A stretch of DNA of 64,000 nt from Microbacterium oleivorans (GTDB taxonomy: Bacteria > Actinomycetota > Actinomycetes > Actinomycetales > Microbacteriaceae): NCBI RefSeq assembly GCF_001691565.1, contig NZ_MAYO01000003.1:496001-560000 (forward strand). The letters are read 5' to 3'. Under the pieces are notes generated by a model that worked only from the letters and a program-made list of their open reading frames with translations, did no database searches and was not told the origin of the DNA. The first letter of the stretch is position 1; every line of letters begins with the position of its first letter. A program made the position numbers and the translations under genes. This document shows positions 1 through 7,287 of this stretch, piece after piece.

Positions 1-826
1 TACTCCAGCTCATCTCGCTCAGGGTGCGGGTCGAACCGAAGCCGGAAATGGGGCTGATCTCCTCCAGCTGCTGCTGCGGGATCGTGATGCCGTCGCGCAG
101 GGCGGCTCCCGACTCCCAGAAGGCCGCCAACTCGTCCTTCGTGAAACCGAGTTCGCCCTTCTCGGTGTACAGCGCCTTCCCCGCGGCTCGGAGCTGCAGC
201 TCGAGCACCTGGATGCGTTGGGTGTAGTCGGTCCCGCCGAAGGGGTCGCCGCCCGTCTTCTCGGTGACCTCGGCAAGCCAAGCGTCGAACTCATCGAACG
301 AAGAGCCCGCCGCGGGCAGCTCGAGACCGTTCTTCGTCAGGAGGTCTTCGTTGACGAAGTTCGCCCAGAGGCTGTAGCCGGTCGGGAGAGAGTACTGCGT
401 GCCGTCCAGCCGTCCCGTGCTGAGCAGGCTGTCGTCGAACGTCGTGAAATCGATCTGATCGGCCACCTCGTTCAGGTCGAGGATCGCTCCGCTCTCGCCG
501 TACTGGCGCAGGTAGCTGTCCGAGAACTGGAAGACGTCGGGCAGGCTGCCGCTCGCCGCCTCCACCTGCCGCTGCTCCCAGTAACTCGGGAAGTCCGTGA
601 ACGTGGTCTTGATGGTGATGTTGGGGTGTTCCTCGTTGAACGCCTCGATGAGATCCGCGTAGCGGGCCGCGCGATCGTCGTTCCCCCACCACGCGAAATC
701 GAGGGAGACCTTCTCGTCGGGATCGAACGTACCGCCTGCGTCGGAGGCGGCGGGACTGCAGCCGACCAGCGAAACAGCGAAGACGGCTGCGGCCGCCCAG
801 GCGGTGGTCGTACGGATGCGGGACAT
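1..826 (-). CDS. Sugar ABC transporter substrate-binding lipoprotein (partial, C-terminus outside window)
   Basis: Extracellular solute-binding protein that would capture a sugar or oligosaccharide and deliver it to an ABC permease. The N-terminus has basic residues, a short hydrophobic stretch and a lipobox LVGC with the acylated Cys at residue 23, so it is a membrane-anchored lipoprotein. After the signal come DFAWWGNDDR, FNEEHPNITI and SGSLPDVFQFSDSYL, typical of family 1 sugar-binding proteins. About 275 codons are present and the gene continues past base 1. The start ATG is preceded by GAAAGGAC. A LacI-type palindrome lies about 40-50 bp upstream, so control by a LacI/GalR repressor is likely. 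The substrate cannot be told from the sequence. Confidence 0.9.
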   Translation of the reverse strand, partial: MSRIRTTTAWAAAAVFAVSLVGCSPAASDAGGTFDPDEKVSLDFAWWGNDDRAARYADLIEAFNEEHPNITIKTTFTDFPSYWEQRQVEAASGSLPDVFQFSDSYLRQYGESGAILDLNEVADQIDFTTFDDSLLSTGRLDGTQYSLPTGYSLWANFVNEDLLTKNGLELPAAGSSFDEFDAWLAEVTEKTGGDPFGGTDYTQRIQVLELQLRAAGKALYTEKGELGFTKDELAAFWESGAALRDGITIPQQQLEEISPISGFGSTRTLSEMSWS

Positions 827-864
827 CGTCGTCCTTTCTCGTCCAGCATTGGACGGAATCGAAG

Positions 865-879
865 GGGAAAGCGCTTCCC
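865..879. promoter_or_regulatory. Putative LacI/GalR-family operator
   Basis: GGGAAAGCGCTTCCC is a near-palindrome around AAGCGCTT. This is the usual core of LacI/GalR-family operators in actinobacteria. It lies 39 bp upstream of the sugar-binding lipoprotein start. The repressor itself is not in the window. Function is inferred from motif and position. Confidence 0.55.
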
Positions 880-930
880 GATCAACGTAGGGCAGCGCTC
901 CGCGGCCGCACAAGCGTGAGATGAAACGAA

Positions 931-1683
931 TCAGTGACGCCCGACGATGCGAGCCCGCTGCACCGCCGCCGCAATGCCCCGCGTCCAGGGCGCCCCGTGC
1001 CCGGGCAGAACAACGGCAGCCTCCGTCCGTTCGAGGACGTCCAGCGAGCGAATGGATGCCGCAGCGTCCGCCGTCGCCGCATCCGCAACGATCTGCGGCC
1101 CGCCGATCCCGGTGTACGGGTCCAGGGTCACGAGGGCGTCGCCGGAGACGAGGACGTCCTGCGATGGGAAGAAGAACGCGCAGTGGCCGTCGGTATGCCC
1201 GGGCGTATGCAATGCCGTCGGACGACCCGGGACATCGACCGTCTCGCCGTCGTGAATCGCAAGATGAGCGTCGACGCCCCTGACCGCGAGAGCGCCCGCC
1301 ATCGCCATCCGTCCGATGAAGGGGAGCCCGCCGGGGTGCCCGAACAGGTAGGGCACGCGGGCGACCGCGGGGCGGTAGCTGTACGGATGACGGGCCAAGC
1401 GCCGATCCCCGGGATGGACGTGGACGGGGACGCCGTCCGATCGCAGCCCGCGTGCGAGCCCGACGTGGTCGAAATGCCCGTGAGTGAGAAGAACCGCATC
1501 GATGTCCCGCCGCGTCAGCCCGAGGTGACGCAGGAGCTCGTCCAGCACGCGGCCGGTGGCCGGGAGCCCTCCGTCGACGAGCGTGACGCCGTCCGGAGCC
1601 TTCACGAGGTAGCAATTGGTCGTGGCGACGGTGAGTCGGAAGAACCCGGGCCGGTCTTCGGACCACTGGGATGCCGATGCCAC
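931..1683 (-). CDS. MBL-fold metallo-hydrolase
   Basis: Metallo-beta-lactamase-fold hydrolase of 250 residues. Metal-binding motifs are visible in order: HGHFDHVG (HxHxDH), HTPGHTDGH, SGDAL and a C-terminal GHG. This is the arrangement of the glyoxalase-II-like/YcbL branch. The GTG start at 1683 has GGAGGA about 8 nt upstream, and the stop of the preceding gene lies just before it (2-nt gap), so the two are probably co-transcribed. The open frame extends further upstream, but that part overlaps the neighbouring gene and has no family resemblance. The substrate is unknown; a lactonase or thioesterase role is possible. No signal peptide is seen, so it is probably cytosolic. Confidence 0.85.
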   Translation of the reverse strand: MASASQWSEDRPGFFRLTVATTNCYLVKAPDGVTLVDGGLPATGRVLDELLRHLGLTRRDIDAVLLTHGHFDHVGLARGLRSDGVPVHVHPGDRRLARHPYSYRPAVARVPYLFGHPGGLPFIGRMAMAGALAVRGVDAHLAIHDGETVDVPGRPTALHTPGHTDGHCAFFFPSQDVLVSGDALVTLDPYTGIGGPQIVADAATADAAASIRSLDVLERTEAAVVLPGHGAPWTRGIAAAVQRARIVGRH

Positions 1684-1685
1684 GA

Positions 1686-2135
1686 TCAGTCCTCCGGTCC
1701 GCGACCGGCGTCGAACGCGGCCGCGTACCGCCGAGCCGCCTCGTCGAGCAGGGCCGGATCGAGGATGGCGACGGGCTCCGCGTCCGCGATCAGCGGCTCG
1801 CAATCGGGACCGCGTCCGACGTGGTCGCCTCGGAGAACCCAGGCGATCCGCTCCGGGTTCTCCGCTGCCAGGTGCCGATACTGCGACAGCTGACGCGCCA
1901 GCCAGTCCTCGAGCGGCCGCGTCCACCAAGCCTCTGCGTCCAGCGGATTCACCGAGAGGCCCGGGAGTCGAAGCCCGCTCTCGGTGTCCACACTCGAGCA
2001 GGCGGCATCCTTCTGCGGCCCCTCGGACCAGCGGACGTGCAGTCCCGGAGCTGCGTACACCAGAGCCGCCAGCTCCGCGAGCCGGACGATGACGGGCAGA
2101 TCGGTGTCTATCGATGCGGTGTCGATGTGGCGCAT
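1686..2135 (-). CDS. DUF6098-like conserved protein
   Basis: A 149-residue protein without a known activity. The core LHVRWSEGP...SGLRLPGLSVNPL, WWTRPLEDWLARQL and VGRGPDCEPLI resembles, from memory, the small actinobacterial family DUF6098. No catalytic motif, membrane segment or signal peptide is apparent. A TAGCGT hexamer ends 7 nt before the ATG and no Shine-Dalgarno is obvious, so the transcript is probably leaderless. The gene is followed after 2 nt by the metallo-hydrolase, giving a likely two-gene operon. Confidence 0.7.
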   Translation of the reverse strand: MRHIDTASIDTDLPVIVRLAELAALVYAAPGLHVRWSEGPQKDAACSSVDTESGLRLPGLSVNPLDAEAWWTRPLEDWLARQLSQYRHLAAENPERIAWVLRGDHVGRGPDCEPLIADAEPVAILDPALLDEAARRYAAAFDAGRGPED

Positions 2136-2142
2136 GACGCGG

Positions 2143-2148
2143 ACGCTA
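2143..2148 (-). promoter_or_regulatory. Probable -10 element of a leaderless promoter (DUF6098-like gene)
   Basis: TAGCGT on the minus strand with a 7-nt spacer to the ATG at 2135. It is one of a recurrent set in this window in which TANNNT ends 6-7 nt before the start codon. Confidence 0.55.
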
Positions 2149-2206
2149 CGAAATCGGAAGCTAACGGCCGGAGGGCCTTGACACCGCTCCCCGAAACGAC
2201 GACGAA

Positions 2207-2234
2207 GGGCGCCGCGGGTAATCCCGCGACGCCC
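2207..2234 (-). terminator. Intrinsic terminator after amt
   Basis: Two 12-nt arms, GGGCGCCGCGGG and CCCGCGACGCCC, pair with one mismatch around a TAAT loop. The hairpin begins 18 nt after the amt stop and precedes the promoter of the next minus-strand gene. No long T-tract follows, which is common in high-GC actinobacteria. Confidence 0.6.
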
Positions 2235-2252
2235 TCCGTGTGTTGTGACAGC

Positions 2253-3521
2253 TCAGGCCTTGGCGTCCTCCAGGACGTAGCCGGCCTCACCGTGCACGAC
2301 CGTGTCGATGCCGGCGATCTCGTCCTCGTTCTTGACGCGGAAGCCGATGGTCTTCTCGATCGCGAACCCGATGACGAAGGCGAGCACGAACGAGTAGGCC
2401 AGCACGGCGATCGCTGCGATCGCCTGGACGATGAGCTGCGACGCGTCGCCGCCCATGAACAGGCCGGTGCCGCGGGCGAAGAAGCCGAGGTAGAGCGTTC
2501 CGATGAGACCGCCGACGAGGTGGATGCCGACGACGTCGAGCGAGTCGTCGAAGCCGAGCTTGTACTTCAGCTCGATAGCCAAGGCGCAGACGGCGCCGGC
2601 GACGAGACCGAGGACGATCGCCCACACCGGGTCGAGGTTTCCGCACGCCGGGGTGATCGCGACGAGACCCGCCACGGCACCGGAGGCCGCGCCGACGGAC
2701 GTCGGCTTGCCGTCCTTGATCTTCTCTACGACGAGCCACCCGAGCAGGGCCGCGGCAGGAGCAGCGATCGTGTTGACGAAAGCGAGTGCGGCGGTGTTGT
2801 CGGCCGCGAGCTCCGAGCCGGCGTTGAAGCCGAACCAGCCGAACCACAGGAGGCCGGCGCCGAGGAGGACGAACGGCGGGTTGTGCGGGACGTGAACGCC
2901 CTTCTGGAAGCCGACGCGCTTGCCGAGGACGAGGGCGAGGGCGAGGGCTGCGGCACCGGCATTGATGTGGACCGCGGTACCACCGGCGAAGTCGATGACG
3001 CCCACGCCGAAGACGTCCTGCAGGCCGTGGGTGATCCAGCCGCCGTACTCGAACTTGCCGTCATCGCCCAGGCCGAAGTTGAACACCCAACTGGCGACCG
3101 GGAAGTAGACCACCGTCGCCCAGACACCCGCGAAGATCATCCACGCACCGAACTTGGCACGGTCGGCGATCGCGCCCGAGACCAGAGCGACGGTGATGAT
3201 CGCGAAGGTGGCCTGGAAGGCGACGAACGCCAGCGTCGGGTAATCCGCACCCTCGGTCAGCTCGAGGACGTTGGTCAGACCCAGGGCGCCGCCGTCGATG
3301 GACCACGGCGCGAGGGTGCCGCTGCTGCCCGGGAAGGCGATCGCGTAGCCGTAGAGCACCCACAGGACCCCGATGAGGCCGAGTGCGCCGAAGGACATCA
3401 TCATCATGCTGATGACGCTCTTCGCCTTGACGAGGCCGCCGTAGAAGAACGCGAGACCTGGGGTCATCAGCAGGACTAGTGCGGCCGCGATGAGTATGAA
3501 TGCGGTGTTGCCTTGATCCAT
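2253..3521 (-). CDS. amt: Ammonium transporter Amt
   Basis: Ammonium channel of 422 residues, the usual length for AmtB/Rh-family channels, with about 11 hydrophobic segments. Family features include the start GNTAFILIAAALVLLMTPGL, then FFYGGLV, DFAGGTAVHINAG, LLWFGWFGFNAGS and DVVGIHLVGGLIG, which carry the pore histidines and Phe gate. It moves ammonium/ammonia into the cell for glutamine synthetase. Unlike many bacterial loci, no glnK (PII) gene follows; a terminator hairpin lies directly downstream. A perfect GlnR-type box, GTAAC-n6-GAAAC, lies about 90 bp upstream, so nitrogen-limitation control is likely. A GAGAGG sequence lies upstream of the ATG. Confidence 0.97.
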   Translation of the reverse strand: MDQGNTAFILIAAALVLLMTPGLAFFYGGLVKAKSVISMMMMSFGALGLIGVLWVLYGYAIAFPGSSGTLAPWSIDGGALGLTNVLELTEGADYPTLAFVAFQATFAIITVALVSGAIADRAKFGAWMIFAGVWATVVYFPVASWVFNFGLGDDGKFEYGGWITHGLQDVFGVGVIDFAGGTAVHINAGAAALALALVLGKRVGFQKGVHVPHNPPFVLLGAGLLWFGWFGFNAGSELAADNTAALAFVNTIAAPAAALLGWLVVEKIKDGKPTSVGAASGAVAGLVAITPACGNLDPVWAIVLGLVAGAVCALAIELKYKLGFDDSLDVVGIHLVGGLIGTLYLGFFARGTGLFMGGDASQLIVQAIAAIAVLAYSFVLAFVIGFAIEKTIGFRVKNEDEIAGIDTVVHGEAGYVLEDAKA

Positions 3522-3610
3522 CTCGAAGGGAACCTCTCTGCAGGGACGCAGGTGTAGCGTCGGGTGCCCCCAGTGTCGAGGTCCGCGGTTTCGCCCGACG
3601 GCGCACGGGT

Positions 3611-3626
3611 GTTTCGCGCTCGTTAC
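3611..3626 (-). promoter_or_regulatory. GlnR-type operator upstream of amt
   Basis: The minus strand reads GTAAC-GAGCGC-GAAAC, a perfect match to the actinobacterial GlnR half-box GTNAC-n6-GAAAC. It lies about 90 bp upstream of the amt start, where activator binding is expected. amt is a classical GlnR target. A second, degenerate box may lie just upstream (TTTAC-n6-GGCAC). Confidence 0.7.
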
Positions 3627-3686
3627 GAGGGTGCCGAGAAGGTAAACATCAGGTTTCCCGTGCCCGCGAGAAACACCTCACCCCGC

Positions 3687-4718
3687 TTACGAATGGGTGA
3701 GAGCGACCAGGCGCGAGACGGCGCGGAGATACTTCTTGCGGTACCCACCGGCGAGCATGTCCTCGCGGAACACCGAATCGAGCGAGACGCCCGTCGCCCT
3801 GATGGGGATCTGCGCGTCGTACGCACGGTCGACGAACGCGACGAAGCGCAGCGCCGCAGCCTGGTCGTCGAACCCGACGACGTCCCGGAGCCCGATCGTC
3901 CCGACGTCCTCGATGAGGCGGATGTACCGGGACGGGTGCACCGACGCCAGGTGACGGATGAACCCCGAGAAGTCGTCATCGGAGACGAGGGTGGATGCCG
4001 CGGCATCCGTCACGGCGCTCTCGTAGGCGGCGTCGTCGAGAACGACGGCGTGCCCGTCGACGGCGCGCTGACGGTAGTCGGTGCCGTCGATCCGGATCGT
4101 CTGGAAGTGCTCGGACATCGCCTGGATCTCGCGGAGGAAGTCCTGTGCCGCGAATCGTCCTTCGCCGAGGGCGTTCGGCGGCGTGTTCGACGTCGCGGCG
4201 AGCTTGGTCCCGGTCGGCACCAGCTCGGCGATCAGCCGCGTCATCACCATCGTGTCGCCCGGGTCGTCTAGCTCGAACTCGTCGATGCAGAGGAGGTCGG
4301 CGCCGCGGAACAGCTCCACCGTCTTCTGGTACCCGAGCGCACCGACGAGGGCCGTGTACTCGATGAACGAGCCGAAGTACTTCCGGCGAGCCGGCATCGC
4401 GTGGTAGATCGCCGCCAGAAGGTGGGTCTTGCCGACACCGAACCCGCCGTCGAGGTAGACCCCCGGCTTCATCGGGGCCTCGCGCTTGGCGCGACGGAAG
4501 AAGCCGCCGCGGGCCGCGGCGGCGGAACGACCCGAGCTGAAGGTCTCGAGCAGGTCCTTCGCGTCCTGCTGCGAGGGGTACGCCTCATCCGCTCGATACG
4601 TCGCGAACGTGGCCTCGTCGAACTGCGGAGGCGGCACGAGTGCAGCGACCATCTCGGCTCCGCTCACCTTCGGATCGCGTTCGCTCAGATGAGTGGTTCC
4701 GGAGGAGGTCACAGGCAC
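3687..4718 (-). CDS. zapE: Cell division protein ZapE (AFG1-like ATPase)
   Basis: AFG1/ZapE-family P-loop ATPase of 343 residues. Walker A is GGFGVGKTH (residues 91-99) and Walker B is LLCIDEFELDD (about 142-152), followed by a sensor-like LAATSNTPP. In E. coli ZapE associates with FtsZ during constriction; a division role here is by homology only. The GTG start at 4718 is chosen because TAGGCT ends exactly 6 nt upstream and no Shine-Dalgarno is present, which fits leaderless transcription. It is divergent from the RibD-like reductase. The 165-bp gap to amt holds the GlnR box and a weak GTTTC...GAAAC dyad. Confidence 0.93.
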   Translation of the reverse strand: MPVTSSGTTHLSERDPKVSGAEMVAALVPPPQFDEATFATYRADEAYPSQQDAKDLLETFSSGRSAAAARGGFFRRAKREAPMKPGVYLDGGFGVGKTHLLAAIYHAMPARRKYFGSFIEYTALVGALGYQKTVELFRGADLLCIDEFELDDPGDTMVMTRLIAELVPTGTKLAATSNTPPNALGEGRFAAQDFLREIQAMSEHFQTIRIDGTDYRQRAVDGHAVVLDDAAYESAVTDAAASTLVSDDDFSGFIRHLASVHPSRYIRLIEDVGTIGLRDVVGFDDQAAALRFVAFVDRAYDAQIPIRATGVSLDSVFREDMLAGGYRKKYLRAVSRLVALTHS

Positions 4719-4724
4719 CCGTCA

Positions 4725-4730
4725 AGCCTA
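4725..4730 (-). promoter_or_regulatory. Probable -10 element of a leaderless promoter (zapE)
   Basis: TAGGCT on the minus strand with a 6-nt spacer to the GTG start at 4718. No ribosome-binding site lies between. Confidence 0.6.
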
Positions 4731-4783
4731 GCCGCCGGCACGGCACCCCTCGCCGCGGCGACCGTACGTGGGAGGATGGGCTC

Positions 4784-5488
4784 GTGTGGCTGACAGAGGT
4801 GCTCCCGACCGCGGGTGAGCGAGTGGATGCCGCGAGCCCCGACGGCCGCCGCTGGATCGCCGACCGCTACGCACCGCCCCGCGAGGACTGGGTGCGGCTC
4901 AACATGATCACCTCGTTGACCGGGTCAGCGGTAGGCCCGGACGGGACCAGCGACACCCTCACCAATCGCGCCGACCGGGCGATCCTCGGGGTGATCCGCG
5001 CGAGCGCCGATGCCATCATCGTCGGCGCACAGACCGTGCGCGCCGAGGGGTACCTGCTCCCCCGGCGATCCCGACTGGCCATCATCACCGGCTCCGGCGA
5101 TCTCGCCGGCCACCGGCTCGACCCCGATCCCGACGGGCCGGACGATCAGGTCCTCCTCGTGATGCCGGAGGGGGCCGAGGCCCCGCAGGTCGAGCGCGGG
5201 ATCACGGTGCTGCGCGTCCCCGCGCACGGCGGGCGGATGTCGGCCACCGGCATCCTGTCCGCCCTCACCGGGCGGGGCCTGCGTCACATCGTCTGCGAAG
5301 GCGGACCCATGCTGGCCGCGCAGTTCGCGGACGACGACCTCATCGACGAGTACTGCGTGACGGCCGCGCCGCACCTGGTTCCCACGGCGGGGCCGTTCCT
5401 GCCGCTGCGGCGCCCCATCGACACGTCACCGGCGGGCGTCCTCATCGACGACGACGGCTTCAGCTACCTGAGGCTCCGTCGCCGCTGA
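4784..5488 (+). CDS. Pyrimidine reductase family protein (RibD C-terminal domain)
   Basis: A 234-residue stand-alone RibD_C/dihydrofolate-reductase-fold protein. NMITSLTGSAVGPDG, a SADAIIVGAQTVRAEGY segment and CEGGPMLAAQF are the substrate/NADPH-binding landmarks of the riboflavin-type reductase. It lacks the RibD deaminase domain and is not beside rib genes, so a reductase for another pyrimidine or pterin-like substrate is possible. The GTG at 4784 has GGGAGG 8 nt upstream; the longer frame upstream lacks family similarity. Its 3' end overlaps the convergent alpha/beta hydrolase by 29 bp. Confidence 0.85.
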   Translation: MWLTEVLPTAGERVDAASPDGRRWIADRYAPPREDWVRLNMITSLTGSAVGPDGTSDTLTNRADRAILGVIRASADAIIVGAQTVRAEGYLLPRRSRLAIITGSGDLAGHRLDPDPDGPDDQVLLVMPEGAEAPQVERGITVLRVPAHGGRMSATGILSALTGRGLRHIVCEGGPMLAAQFADDDLIDEYCVTAAPHLVPTAGPFLPLRRPIDTSPAGVLIDDDGFSYLRLRRR

Positions 5489-6680
5489 GGCCTTGCGCGA
5501 CGAGCCAGTCGCGGATGCGAGACGTCCAGCGCTCCTCGTCGTAGTTCCAGAGCTTCGTGTGCCGCGCTCCCTCGAACTCCTCGAGGTCGACGAGTTCCGG
5601 CCGGAGATCTCGCAGTGCGCGTGACGCACCGACGGGGACGAAATCATCCGCGTCGCTGTGGAGGATCAGGGTGGGCGCGACGAGTTCGTCGGCCCGCGTG
5701 AGGACGTCGAGACGGTCCCAGGGAATCGGATCCGCCGCCCCCGTGAGGGGTGCCGCCCATCGCTGCGCCAGCGCCTCGAGAGCCGCACGGGTGAGCGGGT
5801 TCGGAATGCCCATGAGTCCGGCGTGATGAGTGAGCACCTGTCGCCAGTCGACGACCGGCGAGTCGAGGACGAGTCCCACGATGCGGTCCCGATGCGCCGA
5901 GTTCACGGCGAGCTGCAGGGCGATCGCCCCGCCCATCGACCAGCCGACGAGCACGATGCGCCGCGCGCCGGAGCGGCGCGCGTGACCGATCGCCCGGTCG
6001 ATGTCGCGCCATTCCGTCGCCCCGAGGGCCGAGGCCCCTCCCCTGCTCCGCGGGGCGTCCCCGTCGTTCCGGTAGGACGTGAGCATCGATGTGATGCCCG
6101 CGGCATGGAAAGCCGGGACGCCGCGGAGAGTCTCGGAACGCGTGGTGCCGCGCCCGTGGATGTGGATCGCCCAGAGGTCCGTGGGCACATCTGCCGGGAA
6201 GACCCACGCCGGGCACGAGCCGAGCGACGTCGAGACCGCGACGTCCTCGAACGGCAGATGGAGCTCCCCGGGCTCGGAGAAGTACCACCCGCTGAAGGCG
6301 GCGGCCGACGTGATGCGGTCGCTCTCATCGATCTGCGTCAGGAGTTTGCGCGTGACGGACTGCGCTCGGGTCGAGAGGACCGTGCCGACCTTCACGTAGG
6401 ACTGCGTCCCCGTCGTGAACAGTCCGTACCGTCCCGGCAGGACGGTGTCGGCCGACCGCGACAGCGTGATGGTCTGCGCGGCGGTGTCGACGTCCACGAT
6501 CGAGGTGTCCGGTGCCCGTCCGCCCGGGGTCACGACGCGACGCGCGACACGTCCGGCGAGAAGGGCGAGCAGTCCCGTGGCGCTGATGAACGCCGTGGCC
6601 AGCGCGACGACCGTGCTGCGGACCGCGACGACGGTTCCCGATCGGGCGTCGTCGGGGACGGCGCGCCTGGAAGCCTTCAT
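5460..6680 (-). CDS. Membrane-anchored alpha/beta hydrolase
   Basis: A 406-residue alpha/beta hydrolase with one N-terminal transmembrane segment (residues about 20-45, VVALATAFISATGLLALLAG). The catalytic domain should therefore face outward or sit at the membrane. Landmarks are HGRGTTRSE (oxyanion region), the nucleophile elbow GWSMGG, PTLILHSDADDFVP containing the acid Asp, and the late His in EGARHTKLW. It resembles prolyl-oligopeptidase-type esterases, but the substrate is unknown. The ATG lies 9 nt after TAGAGT, which overlaps the divergent -10 of the next gene. It overlaps the convergent reductase gene by 29 bp at its 3' end. Confidence 0.85.
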   Translation of the reverse strand: MKASRRAVPDDARSGTVVAVRSTVVALATAFISATGLLALLAGRVARRVVTPGGRAPDTSIVDVDTAAQTITLSRSADTVLPGRYGLFTTGTQSYVKVGTVLSTRAQSVTRKLLTQIDESDRITSAAAFSGWYFSEPGELHLPFEDVAVSTSLGSCPAWVFPADVPTDLWAIHIHGRGTTRSETLRGVPAFHAAGITSMLTSYRNDGDAPRSRGGASALGATEWRDIDRAIGHARRSGARRIVLVGWSMGGAIALQLAVNSAHRDRIVGLVLDSPVVDWRQVLTHHAGLMGIPNPLTRAALEALAQRWAAPLTGAADPIPWDRLDVLTRADELVAPTLILHSDADDFVPVGASRALRDLRPELVDLEEFEGARHTKLWNYDEERWTSRIRDWLVAQGLSGDGASGS

Positions 6681-6689
6681 GGTGCCCTC

Positions 6690-6699
6690 ACTCTAGTCT
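6690..6699. promoter_or_regulatory. Overlapping divergent -10 elements
   Basis: ACTCTAGTCT contains TAGTCT on the plus strand (6694-6699, 6 nt before the DUF3000 GTG) and TAGAGT on the minus strand (6690-6695, 9 nt before the hydrolase ATG). Two polymerases could not occupy both sites at once. Confidence 0.5.
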
Positions 6700-6705
6700 G
6701 TCGCC

Positions 6706-7287
6706 GTGACCGAACCCCCGTCCGGGACGCCGGAATTCCTCGCCGTCGGCGACGAGCTGCGCGGCCTGCGTTTCCGCGACGACTTTGTGGTGCGCGAGAT
6801 CGCCGCACCGTCCTCGCTCGCCCCCGACGCCATCGCCTTCGCCGGAGACGTGCGTCCCGAGGACGACGGCGAGTCGATGTACGGCACGGGACGCATCGTC
6901 ATCCTCCACGACGAGTCCGAACCGGATGCCTGGGGCGGTCCCTGGCGGATCGTCTGTTTCGCGCAGGCACCGCTCGAGCCGGAGATCGGCACCGATCCCC
7001 TCCTGGCGGACGTAGCCTGGTCTTGGCTGGTCGACGCCCTCGCCGCACGCGGAGCGACGTTCCATGCGGCATCCGGCACAGCGACGAAGACCCTCTCGAA
7101 GGGGTTCGGAACGCTGGCCGCGGAGGGCGACGGTGCGCAGATCGAGCTCCGCGCATCGTGGTCCCCCGAGGGAGACCTCGCCAGTCATATGGATGCCTGG
7201 GGCGAGTTGGTCTGCATGTTGGCAGGTCTTCCCCCGGGTTCGGAGAACATCGCCGTGTTCGGCGGGCAGCGGAGTACACGTGGCTGA
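6706..7287 (+). CDS. DUF3000 family protein
   Basis: A 193-residue protein of the actinobacterial family DUF3000, function unknown. Recognisable segments are FLAVGDELRGLRFRDDFVV, EIAAPSSLAPDAIAF, WSWLVDALAARGA and ASWSPEGDLASHMDAW. No signal peptide or membrane helix is seen. In actinobacteria this gene commonly sits directly upstream of rnd, as here, and the two overlap by 8 nt. The GTG start is 6 nt after TAGTCT with no ribosome-binding site, so translation is probably leaderless. Confidence 0.88.
   Translation: MTEPPSGTPEFLAVGDELRGLRFRDDFVVREIAAPSSLAPDAIAFAGDVRPEDDGESMYGTGRIVILHDESEPDAWGGPWRIVCFAQAPLEPEIGTDPLLADVAWSWLVDALAARGATFHAASGTATKTLSKGFGTLAAEGDGAQIELRASWSPEGDLASHMDAWGELVCMLAGLPPGSENIAVFGGQRSTRG

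Noticed and set aside
3640..3686. Terminator after zapE (GTTTC...GAAAC arms)
   Set aside because: Only 5-7 bp with a bulge; too weak to call, and it overlaps the amt upstream control region.
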